Below, in pieces: positions 35,904 through 44,932 of a DNA stretch of 64,000 nucleotides (positions within the stretch are counted from its first letter, which is position 1; each line of letters opens with the position of its first letter). The stretch covers positions 62,001 to 126,000 of the forward strand of contig CAMAUL010000001.1 in NCBI GenBank assembly GCA_945861405.1, given 5' to 3'. The notes under the pieces were generated by a model. It worked only from the letters and a program-made list of their open reading frames with translations, did no database searches and was not told the origin of the DNA. The DNA comes from Candidatus Methylobacter oryzae (GTDB lineage: Bacteria; Pseudomonadota; Gammaproteobacteria; Methylococcales; Methylomonadaceae). A program made the translations under genes and the position numbers.

Positions 35904-37262
35904 TCAAGAAAGGTGGAATATTTCAAACTGCAAATACCAGACGCCGAGGGAGCCAAAAAAATTGACCAGAACGGCAGGCAAAAAGCGCAGATGCACACCG
36001 AAGGTGTAGGTCTTTTGTATAGACATGGCCATGACTCCCGCCGCCGATCCTACCACAGTCAAACTACCGCCTATGCCCACCATCATGGCATTAAGCGCCC
36101 ACTGGTTATGATCCAGGGCCGGATTCGACATCAACGCCGCCGCCTCGACGAGGTTGTTATCGATAGTGCTGGATGCCAAGCCGATCAGCACGTTGGCTAC
36201 CGTCGGCGAGAACACATCAAATAGACGCGCGATATATTCGAGCCAGCCCACATGGTTGAGCGTAGCCATGCCGGTGATGATGCCGATGTAATACATCAAT
36301 GTTCCCCATTCGACTTTCTGCAACTGCACACTCAGATCGATGTTAATGCCCTTGCGCCTGAGATACCAAATATACATAACAATAAAACCAAGTCCCGCGC
36401 CCAAGGCGAATTCAATGTCTACGTTCAGTAGCAAATTGAACAACAGCGCGTTGACGATAGCCACCATACTCACCACCGCCAAAGCCATGCCGCCAGGTTT
36501 CATTTTGCCGCGAGCATGATCCGGGGTAATCGCGTCTTTCGCCCGGCGACTCACATAGGCAAGCCTAGCTGCCTCCCGATCCTGTTGGGTCTTAATTAGC
36601 CCATCCGCGCCCAGAGGGTTCAGGTACATGACGTGCAGCACCGATGCGCTGAGAATCCAACCGACCATCGCGGAAGGAATGAGCATCAACAAGTCAGCCA
36701 AGTCCAGCCTACCCGCCAAAATCACCATCAGGCTGGTCGAGGTGCCGACAAACCAGACGCCGCTATTGGAGGCGATGATGATGTTGCATAGCACCACGTG
36801 GGTGTATTGCTCATTAGTCGAGATATTACGGATGGAACGGCCAAACACCATCGACGTCGTCAGACTGCTGATAATAGGACTAAGCAATGCGCATAGTCCG
36901 CCCATAGCCCAAAACAATCCTTTCGGCCCAAAACCGCGTTCTATGAGGAATTCCGTCAGAGCGCCGAACACATTGCGCTCGTTGAGAATTTCAACAATCA
37001 TCCACATGAACGCCATGAAAGCAATCAGCGCGAACAGCCCCTCTTTCGTTTCCGCCTGCATCCGCTTGAGAGCCTGAAAACCTTCGGGATCATCGCTAAA
37101 GAGAAGGTAGTAAACGCCGAGCACGGCCACCGACGACATCATCAGCAAGGCGGGCTTAAACTTTTCCATCTCAAGCTGAACTTCAAGGATGATGAGCGTC
37201 AAGCTGGCGAGAAAAATGGCAAGAACGATGAATCCGATGGGACTGAATGGGTCTATAGCCAT
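35904..37262 (-). CDS. nhaD: NhaD-type Na+/H+ antiporter, copy 1
   Basis: 452 residues of the NhaD/ArsB (ion transporter) superfamily, about 12 membrane helices. Family features: FMAFMWMIVEILNERNVF (about 84-101), LCALLSPIISSLTTSMVFG (about 123-141), NSGVWFVGTSTSLMVI and the C-terminal SSTIDNNLVEAAALMS. NhaD exports sodium (and often lithium) at neutral to alkaline pH. The second copy lies 323 bases upstream on the same strand and is roughly 60% identical by eye, so this is an old tandem duplication. Confidence 0.88.
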   Translation of the reverse strand: MAIDPFSPIGFIVLAIFLASLTLIILEVQLEMEKFKPALLMMSSVAVLGVYYLLFSDDPEGFQALKRMQAETKEGLFALIAFMAFMWMIVEILNERNVFGALTEFLIERGFGPKGLFWAMGGLCALLSPIISSLTTSMVFGRSIRNISTNEQYTHVVLCNIIIASNSGVWFVGTSTSLMVILAGRLDLADLLMLIPSAMVGWILSASVLHVMYLNPLGADGLIKTQQDREAARLAYVSRRAKDAITPDHARGKMKPGGMALAVVSMVAIVNALLFNLLLNVDIEFALGAGLGFIVMYIWYLRRKGINIDLSVQLQKVEWGTLMYYIGIITGMATLNHVGWLEYIARLFDVFSPTVANVLIGLASSTIDNNLVEAAALMSNPALDHNQWALNAMMVGIGGSLTVVGSAAGVMAMSIQKTYTFGVHLRFLPAVLVNFFGSLGVWYLQFEIFHLS

Positions 37263-37585
37263 GGGAAAGAAGAATGGATGTTATGAGGCGCTATGACGGC
37301 GATGAGGTCGAATGGTTAAATTGTAGCATTTGCGGCGATTTTGTCACAAATTTTCAAGGTCTTAGAGGTGCAATTAAAAGTGCGGTTTTGAAGCCACCCT
37401 CGTTTCCACGCGTTGCGCTCATCGTTATACACAAGCCAGTTGAGCCCAATAAGAAACGCTTACGAAATAACTTGAGCAAGTTGCCAATAGCCGGAGTACA
37501 GGCTTCGCCTGCAAGCAAAGCTTGCACTCCCGCCTGCAATCTTACGGTGCAAGTTGTTCAATATATTTCATGCGTATTCCTAAGT
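37263..37585. repeat. Gene-free stretch with a GGAGTACAGGC palindrome
   Basis: Between the two nhaD genes. At 37493-37530, GGAGTACAGGCTTCGCCTGC overlaps GCAAGCAAAGCTTGCACTCC, a copy of the GGAGTGCA hairpin family. The preceding GAAATAACTTGAGCAA recurs at 61334 before another repeat. No gene. Confidence 0.65.
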
Positions 37586-38890
37586 TTATACCCAGTGCAA
37601 TACCTCGAATTGCAGATACCAAAGACCGAAGGAACCGAGGAAGTTAACCAGCACTGCTGGCAAAAAACGTAGGTGAGTAGCGAACGTATAACTTTTGTCG
37701 ATGGACATAGCCATAACACCAGCCGATGAACCCACCACAGTCAAACTGCCGCCGATGCCTACCATCATCGCGTTCAGCATCCATTGCTCGACGCCTAAAT
37801 TGGGATTCGCCATAATCGCCGCAGCTTCCAGCAAGTTATTGTCGATACAGCTGGATACCATGCCTAAAATAAAATTCACCCATGTCGGTTCCAATGTCTC
37901 GTACAGTTGGCGCACATAAGACAGCCAGCCGACATGATTGAGGGCCGCCATGCCCGTGATAATGCCGATGTAATACATTAAAGTCGCCCATTCAACCTTT
38001 TGTAGTTGGACGTCAAGGTTAATTTCAACATTACACCATTTTGTCTTTAACACCCAAATATACATCACCACCAAACCCAAACCGCTACCCAATGCGAACT
38101 CAATATCGACATGCAGTACCATGTTTAATACCACTGCCCCGATAATGGCTAAGGCGCAAACGAATGCAAGGCTAAGTCCGCCCGGCTTGATGCCTTCTGC
38201 TGCCGTGTTGGGTTTAAGTAAAGTATTGGTGTCGAGTTTTTTCAGGTAGAACAGATCCAGCACCAAGGCGCTTAGAAACCAGCCGAAAATCGCTGCCGGA
38301 AATAACATTAGCAAGTCGGTCATGGCGACCTTGTCAGCCAAAATCACCATCAGACTGGTTGAAGTGCCGATAAACCAAACGCCGCTGTTAGACGAGATAA
38401 TGGTATTGCACAAGACCAAGTGGGTATAGCGCGGATTTGCAGAAACGTTGCTGATGGATTTACCGAATATCATGGTGGTGGTTAAGCTGCTGATGAAGGG
38501 ACTCAACAACGCGCACAATAACCCCATCACCCAGAACAACCCTCTCGCTCCCAGCCCTCTATTCATTAACGCCTGGTTCATGGCAGCGAAAACATTGCGC
38601 TCGTTAAGAATCTCAACAATCATCCACATGAACGCCATAAAGGCGATCAACCCGAATAATGATTCTTTGGTAGCCGCCTGCATGGCAATCAAGGGTTTGA
38701 ATCGCTCAGGATCGTCGCCGCTGAACCAGTAGTAAATACCAATGATGGCTACTGTGGACATCATCATCAAAGCGGGCTTGAATTTGTCCATCGCCAACTG
38801 GACTTCGAAGATGATCATCATCAAGCCGATAACGAATACGCTCAGCACGATGAGTCCAACTGGCGAAAAAGGAAAGATAGAAATAGGCAT
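37586..38890 (-). CDS. nhaD: NhaD-type Na+/H+ antiporter, copy 2
   Basis: 434 residues from ATG 38890 (start MPISIFPFSPVGLIVL lines up with copy 1; the upstream ATG at 38956 adds 22 unrelated residues). It has the same signature blocks as copy 1: FMAFMWMIVEILNERNVFAA, LCALLSPFISSLTTTMIFG, NSGVWFIGTSTSLMVI, SSCIDNNLLEAAAIMA. The copies differ most in the central loop (residues about 220-260), where copy 1 has a longer charged segment, which may give different ion or pH response. Inner membrane. Confidence 0.88.
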   Translation of the reverse strand: MPISIFPFSPVGLIVLSVFVIGLMMIIFEVQLAMDKFKPALMMMSTVAIIGIYYWFSGDDPERFKPLIAMQAATKESLFGLIAFMAFMWMIVEILNERNVFAAMNQALMNRGLGARGLFWVMGLLCALLSPFISSLTTTMIFGKSISNVSANPRYTHLVLCNTIISSNSGVWFIGTSTSLMVILADKVAMTDLLMLFPAAIFGWFLSALVLDLFYLKKLDTNTLLKPNTAAEGIKPGGLSLAFVCALAIIGAVVLNMVLHVDIEFALGSGLGLVVMYIWVLKTKWCNVEINLDVQLQKVEWATLMYYIGIITGMAALNHVGWLSYVRQLYETLEPTWVNFILGMVSSCIDNNLLEAAAIMANPNLGVEQWMLNAMMVGIGGSLTVVGSSAGVMAMSIDKSYTFATHLRFLPAVLVNFLGSFGLWYLQFEVLHWV

Positions 38891-39122
38891 AGGGTTTTTC
38901 GTACAGGAAAGTCTAAAAATTGAACATAAATACACCCGATTGATGAAGGGCGACACCGCCGCCCCCCATACGCATCGACTGAAACTAGACTAAAAGCCTA
39001 CGCTAATCAATGCGTGAATTTGTAGTTAGAGTGTATACAAATTATTAACAATCCACGAAGAATGCGGATTTTTACACTGATTTCCGATGTGCTTCTTCGC
39101 GGTTTTATGTATCGAGAGGGGG

Positions 39123-39533
39123 CTACTGCTTTACAGTCACGAACGCTATTTTAGCGATTCCGGCATGTTGCACGGTAGCCATCACTTCTGCAACTTTGGC
39201 ATAAACAACGTCCTGGTCGGCATATAAATGCAGACTAATTTCAGGATTGTTTGAAAGCTCGGCCTTTAGCGCTGTTTCCAGTGCTGCAAGGTCGGCAAGC
39301 GGGAGCTTGTTCAGCGTTACAAGCCCCTGCGCATCGATGCCGAGCTGCAACGGTTGCTGCTTAACATCCGCCGTGGTTTCGGCGGTTTTCGGCAAAGTCA
39401 CATGCACGGATTGGGTGAGTAGCGGCGCAGTCACCAATAAAATAATCACCAGCACCAGCATCACATCGACCAGCGGCGTGACGTTGATTTCGCTCATCGC
39501 ACCTTCATCTTCCGATTGCGGTTTAAAGGCCAT
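39123..39533 (-). CDS. exbD: ExbD energy-transducing protein
   Basis: 136 residues: one membrane helix with the key Asp in NVTPLVDVMLVLVIILLVTAPLL (about 18-40), then a periplasmic domain ending VTVKQ. Works with ExbB and TonB to pass proton-motive force to outer membrane receptors. Two bases after exbB; last gene of the tonB-exbB-exbD set. Confidence 0.93.
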   Translation of the reverse strand: MAFKPQSEDEGAMSEINVTPLVDVMLVLVIILLVTAPLLTQSVHVTLPKTAETTADVKQQPLQLGIDAQGLVTLNKLPLADLAALETALKAELSNNPEISLHLYADQDVVYAKVAEVMATVQHAGIAKIAFVTVKQ

Positions 39534-39535
39534 AG

Positions 39536-40204
39536 TTATTCCTTACCGCTGGCGTTCGCGCTTGAGGCGATGTGCATAAAGCTGACCACAAAATTTTCCA
39601 AACCGGCACGCTGCTGTTTAACCCGGCGCAGGAAAAAGTTATACGCCAATACAGCAGGAACCGCGACCGCAATACCGATAGCGGTCGCGACCAGTGCATC
39701 GCCGATAGGGCCCGCCACCACGTCCAGGCTGGTCGAGCCGCTGGCAGTAATCTGATGCATTGCATGCATGATGCCCAGCACGGTTCCGAACAAGCCGACG
39801 AACGGCGCAGTGCTGCCGATGCTGGCCAGCATGGTCAGGCCGCTTTCCATAGTGTGCTGCTCTTTCTGCATTTGTACCAACAATGAATGCTCCAATAATT
39901 CAGCAGGAACGCCTCGGTATTTAAGGCTCTTCCCGGCGGACTGTCGGCTCTCATCCAGCCAGGCAAAGCCTTGCTGGGCAATGCGCGCTTGCGGCCCTTT
40001 GGCTGCCTCTGCGGGCAAGGCTTTTGCCTGCTCCAGATCGGCTGCATCCCAAAATGCCTTGTTAAAGGCTCGGTTATAAAAACTGTTCCTGGTGAACTCC
40101 CAGATTTTGAAAAGAATCACCGTCCATGTCGCCACCGAAAAGGCCAGCAACGTGTATAACGTGCCGTCGATAATGACTTCTGCCATCGCAATATGATCGG
40201 GCAT
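39536..40204 (-). CDS. exbB: ExbB proton channel protein
   Basis: 222 residues of the MotA/TolQ/ExbB family. First helix in LYTLLAFSVATWTVILF, then the cytoplasmic loop, and the paired helices in TMLASIGSTAPFVGLFGTVLGIMHAM and VAGPIGDALVATAIGIAVAVPAVLAYNFF. Forms the proton channel with ExbD and energises TonB. A 346-base repeat-filled gap separates it from tonB. Confidence 0.94.
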   Translation of the reverse strand: MPDHIAMAEVIIDGTLYTLLAFSVATWTVILFKIWEFTRNSFYNRAFNKAFWDAADLEQAKALPAEAAKGPQARIAQQGFAWLDESRQSAGKSLKYRGVPAELLEHSLLVQMQKEQHTMESGLTMLASIGSTAPFVGLFGTVLGIMHAMHQITASGSTSLDVVAGPIGDALVATAIGIAVAVPAVLAYNFFLRRVKQQRAGLENFVVSFMHIASSANASGKE

Positions 40205-40550
40205 TAATATCTCCTGTTTAGTTAAATAAAATTAAGGAATGTATCATTTTAAAAAAAATCATTTCGTCCACGAAAAGCACGAAAAATTTTTCTGGTTCCC
40301 TCGCAGGAGAAACTGTGAAAGTATTGTAAAAACCGGCGTAAAAAATCTTTTTCTTATTTTTTTAAGTTAGTGATTTTTAGCTGACTGCTGGAGTACAAAC
40401 CTAGGTTTGTACTCCAAATTCTTAATACTTTCACAGTCTCAGGAACGTGGGAACCAGAAAAGTGCATGACTGTGTAATAAAACATATCGATTCATTTCGT
40501 GTGTTTTCGTGCTTTTCGTGCTTTTCGTGGACAATCTAATGCTTCTAGGA
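40205..40550. repeat. Three-layer nested palindrome between tonB and exbB
   Basis: Outer arms: GTCCACGAAAAGCACGAAAA at 40266-40285 and its exact complement at 40513-40532. Middle arms: CTGGTTCCC 40292-40300 with GGGAACCAG 40449-40457, and ACTGTGAAAGTATT 40312-40325 with AATACTTTCACAGT 40424-40437. Core: GGAGTACAAACC-TAGG-TTTGTACTCC region at 40390-40415. No gene. Three repeat families appear stacked one inside the other. Confidence 0.85.
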
Positions 40551-41345
40551 TTATTGAGTTAGTTTAAATTGCAAGGTCTGGACTGCACGCTGCTCGACGG
40601 CTACACCGTTTACTATTTTCTCTTTGAACTTCCATTGATTAATAGCCTTTAGCGCGGCCTCGTCAAAAACTTCGGCGGGCTCAGCCTCAACAACGACGGC
40701 ATTTTCAACATCGCCATCCGTGGTGATGGTAAATTCGATTTTAACCCAGCCCTCAATATGCCGACTCGCCGCTCGCGCAGGATATTTGGGAGGAACGCGC
40801 TCCAATGGGACGACGCCGGTGCTGATTCTCGGCTCAGTGTTGACTGTCGGCGCAGGCCGACTGACCGGTTGCGGCGCTATAACCGGCGCTGTCGGCGTAA
40901 CAGAGGGCTTTTCATCGGCGACAGGTTGAGGTTTTGGCAACTCCGCCTGTTTAGGTATCACCGGCGTTTTTTTCTTGACCGGAATTTTGGCCGGTTCCTT
41001 TTTCGGCGGCTCGGGTTTGGGTGGCGCAGGCGGCGTAACCGGGGCTTGTTGATTCGGTGTGGAAACCAGCGAAACTTCCATGATGATCTGCGATGAGGCC
41101 GGAGGGAGAACGTCGGCTGGTTTTAATAACCAAAGGCCTAGCCATACATGCAACAGCAGCACCAAAGTCAATAATAATCCGCCGACAAAGCGCGGTCGTT
41201 CTTCGCCGTTTAAGGCGGCAAACAATGCCCGCATTTTTTGCATTAGCAAACCCGGCTCGTCACCCTTAGACGTTAAATTCAGGTCGGCTTGATCGCCTTC
41301 GTGGCTGTTAAATCCAAACATAGAAGATATTATTTTTTTAAACAT
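40551..41345 (-). CDS. tonB: TonB energy-transducing protein
   Basis: 264 residues. One membrane helix at about 53-74 (FVGGLLLTLVLLLHVWLGLWLL) with a His as in the TonB SxxxH signature, preceded by an unusually long 52-residue cytoplasmic part. Then a Pro/Lys-rich spacer (PPAPPKPEPPKKEPAKIPVKKK) and a C-terminal domain (PPKYPARAASRHIEGWVKIEFTITTDGDVENAVVVEAEP...ALKAINQWKF). It passes energy to TonB-dependent receptors such as those encoded upstream in this cluster. Confidence 0.93.
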   Translation of the reverse strand: MFKKIISSMFGFNSHEGDQADLNLTSKGDEPGLLMQKMRALFAALNGEERPRFVGGLLLTLVLLLHVWLGLWLLKPADVLPPASSQIIMEVSLVSTPNQQAPVTPPAPPKPEPPKKEPAKIPVKKKTPVIPKQAELPKPQPVADEKPSVTPTAPVIAPQPVSRPAPTVNTEPRISTGVVPLERVPPKYPARAASRHIEGWVKIEFTITTDGDVENAVVVEAEPAEVFDEAALKAINQWKFKEKIVNGVAVEQRAVQTLQFKLTQ

Positions 41346-41410
41346 CGGTGATGCGTTGGTTATCGGTAAAGCCGTATTTTTACTTGGCGCGATTAGAGTA
41401 ATGATCAGCT

Positions 41411-42103
41411 TTAAATGGACTGGGTTTGTTTAAGCAATTTAACCCTTACAAACTGCCAAACCATCGGCATGAACGACACGAAAACAATGCCCAAAACGAT
41501 CTTCTCGAAATGGTGTTTGACCCATTCATTCGATCCCAAGAAATACCCGGTTAAGGTGATACTGGTAACCCATAAGGTCGCGCCGATGATGCAAAACAGG
41601 ATGTATCTCGAGTATTTCATGCTGCCCGCCCCTGCGACGAAAGGGGCAATAGTGCGAATAATCGGGACAAAGCGAGCCATAATAACGGCTTTGCCGCCAT
41701 GCTTTTCGTAGAAGGCTTCGGTTTGAGTAAGGTATTCATGCTTAAAAAACAAAATCTGCTTCCTCGACTTAACGAACTTACTAAAATGCTTGCCGACGAA
41801 GTGATTGACATTGTCGCCCAGCAAAGCCGCGCTAATCAGTAGTGGAATGATGATTTGAATATCCAGCTTTCCAGTCGATGATGCCAACAACCCCACCGCA
41901 AACAGCAACGAATCGCCGGGCAACAGCGGCATGATGATTAAGCCGGTTTCGACAAAAATGATCGCAACCAAAATTGCATAAGTGAGCATCTCGTAATGCG
42001 CCAAAAAATCCTGCAACGTTATCAGCGGGTCTTTGAGCAAATGCAATAAAAAGTAAATAATTTCCATAAGGGTCATTTTATATTGTAAAAACGGGGACAT
42101 CAT
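41411..42103 (-). CDS. DedA-family membrane protein
   Basis: Up to 230 residues; starts at 42103, 42076 (MTLMEII) or 42067 (MEIIYFL) are all possible as none has a strong ribosome site. Five or so helices; DedA features are VETGLIIMPLLPGDSLLF (about 52-69), GDNVNHFVGKHFSKF (about 97-111), FYEKHGGKAVIMARFVPIIRTIAPFVAGAGSM (with the conserved Arg pair) and GYFLGSN. DedA proteins are undecaprenyl-phosphate or phospholipid flippases linked to proton-motive force. It lies between tonB and the ABC permeases in the same direction. Confidence 0.85.
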   Translation of the reverse strand: MMSPFLQYKMTLMEIIYFLLHLLKDPLITLQDFLAHYEMLTYAILVAIIFVETGLIIMPLLPGDSLLFAVGLLASSTGKLDIQIIIPLLISAALLGDNVNHFVGKHFSKFVKSRKQILFFKHEYLTQTEAFYEKHGGKAVIMARFVPIIRTIAPFVAGAGSMKYSRYILFCIIGATLWVTSITLTGYFLGSNEWVKHHFEKIVLGIVFVSFMPMVWQFVRVKLLKQTQSI

Positions 42104-42161
42104 AAAGTATTGCGTTCATACCTTGACGACTATTTATTATCAACCAATTCTAAACGGTATT

Positions 42162-43523
42162 TTACGGCCTTTCGAATTGCTTGCGTAACGTTATCAGCGC
42201 CAGTAGCAGCAAAATCCCGCTCAACGACTGCCGCGCTATCACCGTCCATACGGTTTCAGTCGTCGGCAAGGGCGTCATTACGGGTTGTTGCTTATCATCC
42301 GAAGCCGACGCGCCTTGCTGCCCCATGATTCCGGGAACAAAAAACGCCCGCCACCGGTCTTCAAATTGATTGACCGCTTGAATGTACTCGGCATAACGGG
42401 GCGCATCAATACCCGCCAGACGATCCGCCGTCAACACGGCGGCAAGTGCGGGTGAGAGCGCAGACCAACGTTCCATAAACTCAAAATGCGCCTTCCGAAC
42501 TTCGTCGAAGCGATACATCAAAGGCCGCACCTTGCTATCAAGCTCCAGGTTTGCGGGCAGGCCTGCAATCTCACGGGATGGCTCTTTCACGGGTACAGTT
42601 TCTGGATGCGCCTGATACCAAGCCGACAGTAATTCGGCCTGTTGTTTGGCGGTTTGCGCCTGAACCCGCCGAATATCAACAATTACCTCAAGCCGGGAGG
42701 GCATCGGTTGCATGCCGTTCGCCGCCCAGCTCAAACCCGCCGGTACCGCAAACGTCGTGACCAGCCATAGCCCTAACAAGCCCACCGCCGCAGCGCCCGA
42801 GGAAACAGGCAACAGCAGGAACAGACCGGAAATCGCCATCCACACCCCGGCAAACACGCCGACAAAAATCAGCCAATGCGTTGCCGCGTAAAAGGTGGAG
42901 CCGGAATCCAGCATAAACGCAAGCAGCGATGCCGCGATGGAGGGCAGCAGCACCATAACCAGACGCACGGTGAGCGAGGCAAAGACCAACAGCCATGGAT
43001 GGGGCATTTGTGCGCAAACCAAGCGCCACACGCCCTGCTCCCGATCTTCCTGCACTAAACCGTAAGTGACCGCTATCACGGTCAACGGCAGCAATAACGC
43101 AAATACGCTGGCAAAATCGAGCAAGCCCAGTTCGTGCAGCAACGGATTGAACAACTGATCGCTGTTGCGTCCATCGGTATAGCGACTGCGGGTCGAGATG
43201 CGCAGTTCGGAACTCAGCAAATCAATTTGCCGCACGCTCAATACCAAACCGCCGAGCGCCGGGAGACGCACGGTTGTATTGTCGGCCAGCTTGGATGTAT
43301 CAGCGCCTTTGCCACTAGCGGGCGCATCATGCATTTCTGTGGGCGCGAATTTATTCGCGTCTATTGCGGCAACGCGAATAAATTCGCGCCCACGAAATTC
43401 ACTGGCGGCAAGACCGGACCAAAGCGCGCTCGCCATCAACAGGCCGAAGAATGCAGCAATGACCCACAGATTGACCGGATTGCGGATGAAGCGCAACCAC
43501 TCGGCTTGCAACAAACCGGTCAT
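42162..43523 (-). CDS. ABC permease, DUF3526 type, with palindrome-derived segment
   Basis: 453 residues from ATG 43523, whose ATGA overlaps the stop of the upstream permease; a longer start at 43577 lies inside that gene. Topology: one helix at about 20-40, a long periplasmic part, then five or so helices (LLDFASVFALLLPLTVIAVTYGLVQEDREQGVWRL; LVFASLTVRLVMVLLPSIAASLLAF) and a second large external part. This is the DUF3526 ABC-2 layout. Residues 45-62 (GREFIRVAAIDANKFAPT) are the translation of a perfect DNA hairpin (43339-43393) that looks inserted. Pairs with the upstream permease and ATPase. Confidence 0.82.
   Translation of the reverse strand: MTGLLQAEWLRFIRNPVNLWVIAAFFGLLMASALWSGLAASEFRGREFIRVAAIDANKFAPTEMHDAPASGKGADTSKLADNTTVRLPALGGLVLSVRQIDLLSSELRISTRSRYTDGRNSDQLFNPLLHELGLLDFASVFALLLPLTVIAVTYGLVQEDREQGVWRLVCAQMPHPWLLVFASLTVRLVMVLLPSIAASLLAFMLDSGSTFYAATHWLIFVGVFAGVWMAISGLFLLLPVSSGAAAVGLLGLWLVTTFAVPAGLSWAANGMQPMPSRLEVIVDIRRVQAQTAKQQAELLSAWYQAHPETVPVKEPSREIAGLPANLELDSKVRPLMYRFDEVRKAHFEFMERWSALSPALAAVLTADRLAGIDAPRYAEYIQAVNQFEDRWRAFFVPGIMGQQGASASDDKQQPVMTPLPTTETVWTVIARQSLSGILLLLALITLRKQFERP
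43339..43393. repeat. Perfect 22-bp palindrome inserted in frame within a permease gene
   Basis: Arms of 22 bases (GTGGGCGCGAATTTATTCGC... at 43339-43360 and its exact complement at 43372-43393) around an 11-base loop. The total of 55 bases is translated in frame. Related intergenic forms occur at 52900-52922 and 61352-61397. Confidence 0.85.
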
Positions 43524-44932
43524 GGCTTCAACCTTCTCGCGGAAAACAGCAACCACATCAGCGCGGCAGCCAGCCAAGCCAGCAACACCAGCAGATCGAC
43601 CAGCACATAATTCAACGCAAAACCCGCCGAAGGCGGCGCATAACTGAATGCCTTGACGCTGCCCCAGTCGGCATCATGGCCCTGAGCGCCGCGCTCGGTG
43701 CCGTGGCTACGTTCGCGATCCCAATCATCAGTCAAGCCAATAAAATAATGGCGGTAATTTTCGGCGGCATCCTCAAAATGCCGCTGATGCGCCAAATCCA
43801 TGCCCGACAGTGTCATCGACACCGAACGCATCGCTATGCTCGGGCCGAGCAGCGAGGCGATATGGACAAACCGGCCCTGGCGTTCGAACGCATCCCTCAG
43901 TCTATCGAAATGCAGAGCGTGGACTCGTTCCGAATAACCGTCGTTAAAACTGCGCTTGAGTGCGGTATAGCCGACCGGCAAGTCTTCAATCCGTGCCACG
44001 CCGTACTGCTTTAACACTTGAGCCTTGAATAACGCCTCTCGCGCCTCATGGTCGCCATCATTATCCAAACCTTGCTGAATGTCTTGTTTGATCCCCGACC
44101 AAAACGCCGTAGCATTGGGAGTCGGAACCATCATCTCTGCGGCTACCGAGCCCAGGCGCGGAGCGATTAGCACGCTGCCTAACCAAAATGCCAGCAGGGT
44201 AAACAAAGCCAGACGGCTGCTTTTGAAATGGATTGATGTGGACATGGCCAAGGCCGCAAATACCGCATAATACACAAAAAAAGCGCCGCTTAACGCGAAC
44301 AGCCTGAGTATATCGTCACCGGCAAGGTCGAAATTCTGATACAGAATAATGAGCGCAACCGCCATAGCAGGCAGCAATACCACCACAAAAGCCAGCAACA
44401 AGCCGGTAAACTTGCCCAGCAACAGCTTGGTACCCGATACCCCCAGACTGTGCAACATGCGCAAGGTGCCCTGCTCCCGTTCCTGGGTTACCGCGTTAAA
44501 AGCCAAAGCGATGACCAATAGCGGAAGCAGCGCGTATAACACAAAACCGGCGCTAGCTTGCCCGAAGCGACTGGCTAGTCCCTGATCCGCCGCCGGGCTA
44601 AAACGCGCCCCGTTGCGTTTATGCGGTTCCAGCCAGAGCGCTTGGCCGGTATATTGCCTCAATCCGGAATCTATCGATGCCAGCGGCGAATCCGGCTTAA
44701 ATACATAAATACCGAAATGCGCCGCCGCATGAGGGTTCTTTACGCCTTGCGTATCCCATTGTTCCTTGGCGGTTGCGCCCACGGCTTGCTTTTCCTGCTG
44801 CATCTGCCGATGCTCGGCGACGGAAGCCAGAAAGAATCCGATCAACACTGCGAAGACCGAAAAGGCCAACACCAGCAGCCTCCCGTCCCGCAGCACGGCC
44901 AGCAACTCCTTATGGACGATCGCAATAATCAA
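43520..44932 (-). CDS. ABC permease, DUF3526 type
   Basis: 470 residues. It starts at TTG 44932, which overlaps the ATPase stop by four bases (TTGA); the first residues MIIAIVHKELLAVLRDGRLLVLAFSVFAVLIGFF are typical of ABC-2 permeases (KE...RD.R then helix 1). After a long external segment come helices PLLVIALAFNAVTQEREQGTLRMLHSLGVSGTKLLLGK, LLLAFVVVLLPAMAVALIIL and a C-terminal LVDLLVLLAWLAAALMWLLF. It and the next gene are the two membrane halves of one exporter. Substrate unknown; DUF3526 systems often sit near TonB receptors. Confidence 0.83.
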   Translation of the reverse strand: MIIAIVHKELLAVLRDGRLLVLAFSVFAVLIGFFLASVAEHRQMQQEKQAVGATAKEQWDTQGVKNPHAAAHFGIYVFKPDSPLASIDSGLRQYTGQALWLEPHKRNGARFSPAADQGLASRFGQASAGFVLYALLPLLVIALAFNAVTQEREQGTLRMLHSLGVSGTKLLLGKFTGLLLAFVVVLLPAMAVALIILYQNFDLAGDDILRLFALSGAFFVYYAVFAALAMSTSIHFKSSRLALFTLLAFWLGSVLIAPRLGSVAAEMMVPTPNATAFWSGIKQDIQQGLDNDGDHEAREALFKAQVLKQYGVARIEDLPVGYTALKRSFNDGYSERVHALHFDRLRDAFERQGRFVHIASLLGPSIAMRSVSMTLSGMDLAHQRHFEDAAENYRHYFIGLTDDWDRERSHGTERGAQGHDADWGSVKAFSYAPPSAGFALNYVLVDLLVLLAWLAAALMWLLFSARRLKP

